A stretch of DNA of 64,000 nt, taken from NCBI GenBank assembly GCA_045538305.1, contig JAZSRC010000092.1, positions 1 to 64,000 on the forward strand. Direction: 5' to 3'. A program made the translations under genes and the position numbers. Source of the DNA: SFHK01 sp045538305. Its GTDB lineage: Bacteria > Bacillota > Clostridia > Christensenellales > Aristaeellaceae. Shown one piece after another: positions 58,858-64,000 of this stretch. The notes under the pieces were generated by a model that did no database searches, was not told the origin of the DNA, and saw nothing but the letters and a program-made list of their open reading frames with translations. Within the stretch, counting starts at the first letter, position 1. Each line of letters starts with the position of its first letter.

Positions 58858-60093
58858 ATGTATGTAACAGGCGAGCAATCTGCGCTTCTGGCGCTTATAA
58901 AGCACACAAATGATCATACTGAATGCGAACAGATTCCGGAAAACGTCGACTGGGAACTGTTCACTCAGCTTGCTGTTCAGCAGGGCGTATTGATCATAGC
59001 GGCGGATGCAGCGCTCAGGCGCAGGATAAACGCGCCCGAAAGCATTATAGCCATGTGGCGAAAGAAGCTGTTTTTAAAAGCTGCCGTTGATGAAAAAATC
59101 CTCCATGCACAGGATAAGGTTATTGAGCGGTTTGACGAAGCGGGTATCCGTTCGGCCATATTGAAGGGCGCGTGCTCCGCGTTTTATTATGACCGACCGG
59201 AAAGACGCGCAATGGGCGATATCGATATACTGATTCCCCATGAAAATCTTGGCGAAGCTTGCCGGATCCTTGAGGAAATGGGCTATTACCAGTTTGAAAA
59301 CGAGCACGAATTCCACGTGATATACCAGAAAAAAGATATATCCGTAGAGGTGCATTACGCGCCCAGCAATGCACCCGACAGCGAGGGCGGACACGCGGCA
59401 AAAGCATTTATGTCTCATTTTCTGGATGAAACTCAGGATCTCACGGTGTTGGGTCACACCTTTCATACGCTCACCCGAACAAATCACGCCTTTATGCTGC
59501 TGATTCACAACGAGCGCCATCTGCTGCAAAATGGTATAGGCTTAAGGCAGCTGTGCGATTGGGCGGCGCTGGTTTCCAAAATGCGTGCAGATGAATTTGA
59601 TAATGAGCTCGCGCCCGTTTTCAAAGCCTGCGGGCTGTACCGCTTTGCGCTTCTGCTTACAAAGGCATGCTCGGTATATCTGAATGCTGCGCCTCAGAAC
59701 TGGTCGGATGATCATATTATCGGCGACGAGCTCCTTGAATGCTTTATGGATAATATTTTCCGAAGCGGAAATATGGGCAGAGCCGATAATAATGGCATGC
59801 GCGGCATGTTTTCCGACCGTTCAAATGCCGGCGATGGTAAAAAGCACAACCTGGCATTCCGCTTTCTATCAAAAACGGCGAAGATCGCCAAAGAAAAATA
59901 CCCTGCCGCGCAGAAATATCCCGTTCTTCTTCCGTTCCTGTGCGCATTTTTGCCTGTCCGCTATGTTGTGCGCATGGCGTTCGGCCTGCGTCCGAAAAAG
60001 GATATGATCGGCATTATTTCCGGTGCGAAAAAGAATGACAGTTTGTACAGCGGATTAAAGCTTTACGATGTACAAAATACGGAAAAAAGTTGA
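58858..60093 (+). CDS. Nucleotidyltransferase-fold protein (NTP_transf_5-like)
   Basis: 411 residues from the ATG at 58858, 9 bases after AAGGAAAGG; TTG 58852 is the alternative. A nucleotidyltransferase core is seen in AILKGACSAFYYDRPERRAMGDIDILIP, with the DxD metal pair in GDIDIL (about 122-126). HEFHVIYQKKDISVEVHY supplies a later acidic residue. The C-terminal half is helical and basic near the end. Relatives occur in polysaccharide and peptide-modification loci; the actual transferred group is unknown. Isolated between a tRNA and the surface-protein leader. Confidence 0.8.
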   Translation: MYVTGEQSALLALIKHTNDHTECEQIPENVDWELFTQLAVQQGVLIIAADAALRRRINAPESIIAMWRKKLFLKAAVDEKILHAQDKVIERFDEAGIRSAILKGACSAFYYDRPERRAMGDIDILIPHENLGEACRILEEMGYYQFENEHEFHVIYQKKDISVEVHYAPSNAPDSEGGHAAKAFMSHFLDETQDLTVLGHTFHTLTRTNHAFMLLIHNERHLLQNGIGLRQLCDWAALVSKMRADEFDNELAPVFKACGLYRFALLLTKACSVYLNAAPQNWSDDHIIGDELLECFMDNIFRSGNMGRADNNGMRGMFSDRSNAGDGKKHNLAFRFLSKTAKIAKEKYPAAQKYPVLLPFLCAFLPVRYVVRMAFGLRPKKDMIGIISGAKKNDSLYSGLKLYDVQNTEKS

Positions 60094-60126
60094 AAACTAT
60101 GACATTATAATTTATCGTTAACGGAA

Positions 60127-60190
60127 AGACAATCTCTTGAGAGCATATAATTTTCGTATATGTTTCAGAGATTGTCTATTTATTTTATTA
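60127..60190 (+). terminator. Terminator of the nucleotidyltransferase-like gene
   Basis: Perfect 11-bp stem AGACAATCTCT / AGAGATTGTCT with a long loop, then ATTTATTTTATTATTTTT. Confidence 0.75.
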
Positions 60191-60364
60191 TTTTTACAAA
60201 ATATGGCACGAATATTACGCATAGTTGGAAGGATAAGTCATTTTATTCACCTTTCTGTTAATTTCATTGAATTCTTATTGGTAAAGCCTTAGAATATACT
60301 GAGAATAGGCTGGAAGTGTCATTTTCTTTTGTTTATTTGATTGAAAATGTACACTTATAGACGC

Positions 60365-60443
60365 ATAAATGTGCCAATACGGCGCATTTATCGCGCAAAA
60401 TACAGTAATCGTCTGAATACAGATAAAGTGTATCCAGATGATT
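60365..60443 (+). ncRNA. Two tandem hairpins in the surface-protein leader
   Basis: ATAAATGTGCC-AATAC-GGCGCATTTAT (60365-60391, 11-bp stem) and AATCGTCTG...CAGATGATT with an inner ATAC/GTAT pairing (60407-60443). No known riboswitch consensus recognised. Confidence 0.4.
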
Positions 60444-60548
60444 GTTGCGTTTCAAAAAAGCGCTTCAGCCTGTTGTAACCGCGTGGTGCGCAGATTCCCT
60501 TGTTGGTTTTCGGATGCATTTTGGAAAACGGTTAACAACCTGTGCCGG

Positions 60549-60625
60549 ATGCCTTGTCTCCCTGTTATGAGGGGGAATGGCGAAGGTGAGTTTTGCCGGA
60601 TCGTTCCCTCATAAGAGGAAGGCAT
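60549..60625 (+). ncRNA. Long nested hairpin in the surface-protein leader
   Basis: Outer stem ATGCCTT/AAGGCAT, inner stem TTATGAGGG-GGAA/TTCCCTCATAA and an apical GGCGAA/TTTTGCC. About 77 bases, 93 bases upstream of the start codon. It may be an RNA switch or a small mobile inverted-repeat element. The region 60191-60717 shows no gene. Confidence 0.45.
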
Positions 60626-60717
60626 GGTGTTACGCTCATACCTTTTTCCTGAATTGTTCCGATTCCATACAAACTGACCATCTCCAAACACACATTTTGA
60701 AAGGGTAGGTAGTCGAA

Positions 60718-63700
60718 ATGAGTAAGAAGTTTGAACGTTTTCTCAGCTGGATCATGGTAGTGTTCATGGTGTTCACCATGCTGCCCACCAATATCCTGGC
60801 AGAAGAGCCGGTTCAGGTCGAGTATGTTGAAGAACATACGCATGACTATTCCGGTAAGACGACGAAGGAAGCTACCTGCACGGAAGACGGCGTAGAGACC
60901 TACACCTGCGGTTGCGGCGATTCTTACACCGAAGCAATCAAAGCAGAGGGTCATGCTTACGAAACCGTAACGGTAGAAGCCACCTGCACTGCGGAAGGTT
61001 CCGTAACCAAAACCTGCACCGTATGCGGCGACGTACAGACGGACGTTATTGACGTTCTCGGCCATACCTTTGGCGAGTACATCTATAACGAAGACGCCAC
61101 CTTCGAAGCAGACGGCACCAAAACGGCCACCTGTGAAATTTGCGGTGAAACCGACACCGTAACTGCCGAAGGCACCGAAAAAATCGTTTATGCAAAAATC
61201 GGCGACGAAAAATACGAAACGCTCCAGGAAGCCATTGACGCGGCAAATGACGCGGACGATGAAATTCTCCTTGTTAAGCATGTTGTAATCACTGAAAGCA
61301 TTATTATCGAAAAAGATAAAGAAATCACCCTCAATATTGACGACAGAAAAGTTACCGTTGAAATGCCCGAAGACCATGAAGGCGACTTCTACGGCATCCT
61401 CAACTATGGCTCCCTCGTAGTAAAGGGCGAAAAAACCCTCTCCTCCGAGGACGGCGCCTATGTAATCAAGAACATCGATGGCGGCTCCTTCGAAGCTGCC
61501 GATGGCTATACCCTTTCTTACGAAAAGACCGATGACGGCGAGGTATATACCGTTGCCGTGAAGGAAGAGGCACAGCCCGAAACGGACGAGCCCGTAGTCG
61601 ATGAAGAAGAAACTGAAGAGCCTGTAGTCGACGAAGAAGAAACTGAAGAGCCCGCAGTCGACGAAGTTGAGCCTTCTGCCATTGAAATTAAGGTAACTGT
61701 ACCTGATGCCGTTATGGTTCAGGGAAATGCCTCTTACTTTGAGTACTCCTATGATGAAGATCTTCTTGCGGAAGATGTTTATCTGGAAGTCGTTTTCAAA
61801 ACCTATGAAGAAGTCGGCGAATACGCCATCGAAGTCGAATCGGCAGGCGTATATTCCGTAGAAACCGATTCCCTCGTGGATGGCTATACCCTCACCTTCA
61901 ACCTCGGCAAGGTAACCGTGAAGAAGGCGGTTGCGTCTGTGTCCGGCGATGCGTCGATGTATGATAGAAGCCTCTCAATTAGCGGCGATTATTACGAGTC
62001 TCTTGACGCTGCAATTGCTGCTGCCAATGCATTGTCCGGAAAAGTAGAGGTTCAAATCAGCGGTATTGTTGAATATACCGATGCTACCCCGAATCTGAAT
62101 GGTAACTATAATGAGATTACATTTACGAGCATGGATAATGAACCTGCGGAGATCAAGATTACCCGCAATGGTTCCAACGGCTATATCAATGCAAATGGTT
62201 GCGATGTAGTTTTCGATAATCTTATTCTCAGCAAACCGGTAGGCGGTTTTGCAAGCGATGCCGGCTTTATGAATGCATTCTTTACTGTATACAATGCTGG
62301 CGAAGTTGAATACATCGATTGTATCTTCCCTGACGGCGCATGTGCAGCAGGTGATATGAGGGTTACATTCGAAGACTGTACATTTGCAAACAAAACCAGC
62401 GGCGAGTACAGCCTTTGGGTATATGCTGATGTAGACTGCACCGTAGATGGCGGTTCGTTTACCGGTGTTCGCGGTATTAAGATGTACTCCGAAGCAAAAA
62501 CCGGCACGAGCGAACTTAAACTTGAAAACGTCAAATTTACTGCAAGTATTACGGAAAAGCCGGCAATCGTTCTCACCTATGGTGAAACTGTTAAACTGGA
62601 CAGTTCCAATACTTTCGAAAACTCTACTGGCCACTTCGAACTGGATGCAGACGGAAATCCGAATGGAGCATATCTGATCACGGATATCAAAGATATTGAG
62701 TGCATCACTGAGATCGAAGAAAACGGGAATGAAGTTAATTGCGGCGTTCTGGTTGGAAATCAGATCTATACTACGATCACCAAGGCGTATGAAGCCGGTG
62801 CAATCGCAAACAACAGCACTGTCAAGCTGTACTATGATTCTCAGGAAAAAGTAGAACTTCCTTCCGGCGTAACGCTTGATAAGAATGGACACGAAGCTGC
62901 AAATGTAACTGTAAAGAAGGGCGGCAGCATCTCTGCATCTGTTGAAAATTCTGGTGTCAGCGGTCGTTTGACCTGCAATGCAGAATCCAGCATTACAGTT
63001 AAACTCTTTAACGCAAACGGCGATCTCATGGCCACGGCTATTGCAGATGCCTCTTCGTTCACCAATCTGACGAACGTAGCATGGCATATGTATACAGATG
63101 GAACTTCGGATTCCAATTGGACTGTCACTTGGGAAATTAATACCTTCGAATATGATAATGTCCCCGCAAAGGTAGAGCTCTATCTGGATGACGCTACGGA
63201 AGATGTTCCTTCTGCATCGGTTACCAACAACAACTGGCACAATGCCGCCAATGTAACCGGCGCACCCACGATTGGCGAAACCAAGTATGCATCCATCGAA
63301 GCGGCTATCAATGCAGCGGAAGACGGTGCAACAGTTGTTGTCAACAAGGATACCGCGGAAGTTATCAATGTAGCTTCCGGCAAGAAAGTTACTCTCGATC
63401 TGAATGATCATACCCTCAACGGCAGCATCCTGGCGCCCAATGCTGAGCTGACCATTACAAACGGTACCATCAACAATAAAGATAGCAAAGTCAGCGCCAT
63501 CGAGATCAACGCAGGCAAACTGGTACTCGAAAAGGTAAAAATCGATTCCGCACGTCATGCCCTGCGCATTGACGGCGCTGTTGAGGCGACCATCAATGGC
63601 GGCATTTATCGCGGCGCAATCGAATCAGGAACCGGCACCTATCATGCCGTGAACGTATCCGGCACAGCCAATGTAACCATTGCTGACGGTACCTTTGTCG

Positions 63701-64000
63701 GCCCGAAGGGAACTACAGCCGACAGCGGCGCTGCGGTAAATGTACAGGCTGGCGCTAATGTAACCATCAAGGGAGGTTCCTTCTCCGGCGGCAAGAACAA
63801 TACGCTGTCCAACGCAGGTACACTCTCTCTCACCGGCGGTACCTACGATCAGGATCCCACTGCATATGTAAAGAACGGCTATGAAGCGGTTGCAGATGAT
63901 GACAAATACACCGTTTCCAGAAAGAATACCATTACCTCTGCCTTCACCGGAACCGATGCATTCTGGGGTGAGGCTACTTCGAATGCCAAAGAATCTCTCG
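60718..64000 (+). CDS. Very large secreted surface protein, N-terminal part (runs off window)
   Basis: At least 1094 codons without a stop. The signal peptide is MSKKFERFLSWIMVVFMVFTMLPTNILAEE. Then three Cys-pair modules follow (ATCTEDGVETYTCGCGDSY, ATCTAEGSVTKTCTVCGDV, ATFEADGTKTATCEICGET), the type seen in clostridial surface proteins. After that come an acidic repeat (EPVVDEEETE) and long stretches of beta-helix-like repeats (GDEKYETLQEAIDAANDADDEILLVKHV, GETKYASIEAAINAAEDGATVVV, AELTITNGTINN). Likely a wall- or surface-attached adhesin. The anchor would be past the window end. ATG 60718 follows a weak AAGGGTAGGT. Confidence 0.85.
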   Translation, partial: MSKKFERFLSWIMVVFMVFTMLPTNILAEEPVQVEYVEEHTHDYSGKTTKEATCTEDGVETYTCGCGDSYTEAIKAEGHAYETVTVEATCTAEGSVTKTCTVCGDVQTDVIDVLGHTFGEYIYNEDATFEADGTKTATCEICGETDTVTAEGTEKIVYAKIGDEKYETLQEAIDAANDADDEILLVKHVVITESIIIEKDKEITLNIDDRKVTVEMPEDHEGDFYGILNYGSLVVKGEKTLSSEDGAYVIKNIDGGSFEAADGYTLSYEKTDDGEVYTVAVKEEAQPETDEPVVDEEETEEPVVDEEETEEPAVDEVEPSAIEIKVTVPDAVMVQGNASYFEYSYDEDLLAEDVYLEVVFKTYEEVGEYAIEVESAGVYSVETDSLVDGYTLTFNLGKVTVKKAVASVSGDASMYDRSLSISGDYYESLDAAIAAANALSGKVEVQISGIVEYTDATPNLNGNYNEITFTSMDNEPAEIKITRNGSNGYINANGCDVVFDNLILSKPVGGFASDAGFMNAFFTVYNAGEVEYIDCIFPDGACAAGDMRVTFEDCTFANKTSGEYSLWVYADVDCTVDGGSFTGVRGIKMYSEAKTGTSELKLENVKFTASITEKPAIVLTYGETVKLDSSNTFENSTGHFELDADGNPNGAYLITDIKDIECITEIEENGNEVNCGVLVGNQIYTTITKAYEAGAIANNSTVKLYYDSQEKVELPSGVTLDKNGHEAANVTVKKGGSISASVENSGVSGRLTCNAESSITVKLFNANGDLMATAIADASSFTNLTNVAWHMYTDGTSDSNWTVTWEINTFEYDNVPAKVELYLDDATEDVPSASVTNNNWHNAANVTGAPTIGETKYASIEAAINAAEDGATVVVNKDTAEVINVASGKKVTLDLNDHTLNGSILAPNAELTITNGTINNKDSKVSAIEINAGKLVLEKVKIDSARHALRIDGAVEATINGGIYRGAIESGTGTYHAVNVSGTANVTIADGTFVGPKGTTADSGAAVNVQAGANVTIKGGSFSGGKNNTLSNAGTLSLTGGTYDQDPTAYVKNGYEAVADDDKYTVSRKNTITSAFTGTDAFWGEATSNAKESL
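61588..61671 (+). repeat. In-frame 30-base tandem repeat
   Basis: Two full units and one partial unit encoding EPVVDEEETE, inside the surface-protein gene. Near-identical DNA between units suggests recent expansion. Confidence 0.85.

Noticed and set aside
60365..60625. c-di-GMP riboswitch in the surface-protein leader
   Set aside because: The conserved GEMM core could not be found; only generic hairpins are seen.
1..64000. CRISPR arrays, insertion sequences, prophage genes, rRNA operons
   Set aside because: No regularly spaced direct repeats, transposase, integrase or phage structural genes, or rRNA sequences were seen.

Overview
The window looks like chromosomal DNA of an anaerobic, glycan-degrading low-to-mid GC Bacillota (Clostridia). 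The evidence is the consensus TTGACA/TATAAT promoters, strong AGGAGG ribosome sites, a B. subtilis-like origin next to dnaA, a lipobox protein, an anaerobic-type Cys sulfatase and a flavin reductase-rubredoxin protein. Several layouts resemble uncultured gut or rumen Clostridia (Christensenellales-like), but that placement is inference. I see no prophage, insertion sequence or CRISPR array.

Layout. 1-2.6 kb: a sugar-binding protein gene divergent from a LacI-type regulator, with three matching operator palindromes. 2.6-6 kb: asnA, ychF and a U32 peptidase-family gene, as a minus-strand run. 6-13.5 kb: the replication origin region (DnaA boxes, dnaA, a B. subtilis-like unwinding element, dnaN), followed unusually by mnmE, a degenerate RadC-like gene, ylxM, ffh, rpsP and khpA. 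13.6-20.2 kb: GH28, an aldolase-sialidase fusion, recA, GH18 and a sugar isomerase-like gene. 20.4-22.1 kb: lysC and the broken tail of a solute-binding protein gene. 22.2-28.2 kb: a divergent pair of large exported proteins, one a repeat lipoprotein and one a pseudoprotease with Ig-like domains. 28.3-31.7 kb: tig-clpP-clpX. 31.8-35.7 kb: a homocysteine methyltransferase with an odd tail, two DegV proteins and a membrane HTH protein. 35.8-40.2 kb: a heterodimeric ABC exporter with a degenerate metallophosphoesterase, next to two perfect parS sites. 40.4-44.1 kb: a propeller-like membrane protein, CvpA and a leucine-rich repeat protein. 44.3-54.8 kb: Nudix, TSUP permease, methyltransferase, dapF, GH38 mannosidase, DUF4234-like, Nudix, sulfatase, MBL hydrolase and flavin reductase-rubredoxin genes. 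55.1-58.5 kb: a five-gene signalling cassette (VWA, PP2C phosphatase, Ser/Thr kinase, zinc ribbon, zinc finger-membrane protein). 58.7 kb: tRNA-Arg(CCU). 58.9-60.1 kb: a nucleotidyltransferase-like gene. 60.2-64 kb: a structured leader and the start of a very large secreted surface protein that runs off the window.

How it fits together. Housekeeping genes (replication, recombination, SRP, proteolysis, lysine/DAP pathway) alternate with sugar-use genes. Most glycosidases (GH28, GH18, GH38) and the sulfatase lack signal peptides, so they probably act on imported oligosaccharides. The best candidate for an underexplored system is the VWA-PP2C-kinase cassette, which recalls the TerY-P phosphorylation triad but has two zinc-binding partners, one of them membrane-anchored.
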